A stretch of DNA of 6,199 bases. Source: Bacilli bacterium. Lineage in GTDB: Bacteria > Bacillota_I > Bacilli_A > RFN20 > CAG-288. The position numbers and the translations under genes are program-made. The stretch lies in NCBI GenBank assembly GCA_900763245.1, contig CAAFJQ010000090.1, positions 1 through 6,199 of the forward strand, read 5' to 3'. The notes below the pieces were generated by a model. It had not been told where the DNA came from, did not search any database, and worked only from the letters and a program-made list of their open reading frames with translations. Of the stretch, positions 6,048 to 6,199 are shown one piece after another (position 1 is the stretch's first letter; every line of letters starts with the position of its first letter).

Positions 6048-6199
6048 TTATGTCAAATCAAAAGGATAAACATTAGTGTTGCTGTATCCCTTGAATGTCC
6101 CGTCTTCTAAATGAAATTCCGGAGAAAAATATGGAAATGTCTATATGATGCATGTAATTTGAATATGCTTTGTCGTCATATATCTCCGCTTTGTATACA
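6048..6199 (-). pseudogene. 3' end of an unrecognised coding region, apparently frameshifted, cut by the window edge
   Basis: On the minus strand one frame is open from the window edge (6198) and reads protein-like sequence such as YKAEIYDDKAYSNYMHH. It then turns into arginine-rich, unlikely sequence and stops at 6073. The next frame is open from 6140 to a TAA at 6048-6050 and reads PEFHLEDGTFKGYSNT followed by VYPFDLT. Removing one T from the run of five at 6129-6125 joins the two into one continuous frame. The simplest reading is the C-terminus of a minus-strand gene with a one-base insertion. It could also be a sequencing error or chance. The product is not recognised. Confidence 0.4.

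Noticed and set aside
1..6199. Insertion sequences, CRISPR arrays, riboswitches, phage attachment sites or a toxin-antitoxin pair
   Set aside because: I saw no transposase or integrase, no regularly spaced repeats and no recognisable riboswitch core. The tRNA genes have no visible duplicated 3' end elsewhere in the window. The YcxB-like/GNAT pair lacks features of known GNAT toxin-antitoxin modules, such as a small DNA-binding partner.

Overview
The window looks like chromosomal DNA of a low-GC Gram-positive bacterium (Bacillota). Evidence is the AT-rich composition, GGAG/GGAGG ribosome binding sites, tRNA genes with encoded CCA ends, and a YfhO-family membrane protein. TGA is used as a stop (three of the four intact genes) and TGG for Trp, so the code is standard and not Mycoplasma-like. 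An Erysipelotrichia-type host fits, but that is only an impression.

Left edge (1-322): three minus-strand tRNA genes in the order Cys(GCA), Arg(ACG), Pro(TGG), with a sigma-A-like promoter just upstream of Cys and a rho-independent terminator just after Pro. A second terminator-like hairpin with a T-run fills the gap between Arg and Pro. The 158-base gap at 323-480 is a divergent promoter region: it holds the tRNA promoter, a perfect 12-bp palindrome, and the leader and ribosome binding site of the next gene.

Centre (481-4632): two large polytopic membrane proteins face each other tail to tail, and their ends overlap by 15 bp. On the plus strand is a 946-residue YfhO-family protein, a GT-C-type glycosyltransferase family tied to lipoteichoic acid glycosylation in Bacillus, Listeria and Staphylococcus. 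On the minus strand is a 441-residue Gpi18-like (COG5542-type) membrane mannosyltransferase homologue. Both probably use polyprenyl-phosphate sugars at the outer face of the membrane, so the pair suggests a cell-surface glycosylation locus. The enzyme that would load the lipid carrier is not in the window.

Right part (4758-5900): a two-gene minus-strand unit with a 15-base gap. A small two-helix membrane protein resembling YcxB-like proteins is followed by a GNAT N-acetyltransferase. The membrane protein has a strong GGAGG that lies 22 bases from its ATG, with a small hairpin in between.

Right edge (5901-6199): a long AT-rich inverted repeat, then the 3' end of a further minus-strand coding region that appears broken by a one-base frameshift in a run of T. 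No mobile element, CRISPR array or obvious new multi-gene system is visible. The points most worth a second look are the structured translation start at 5900-5928, the terminator-like element inside the tRNA cluster, the overlapping glycosyltransferase pair and the frameshifted remnant.
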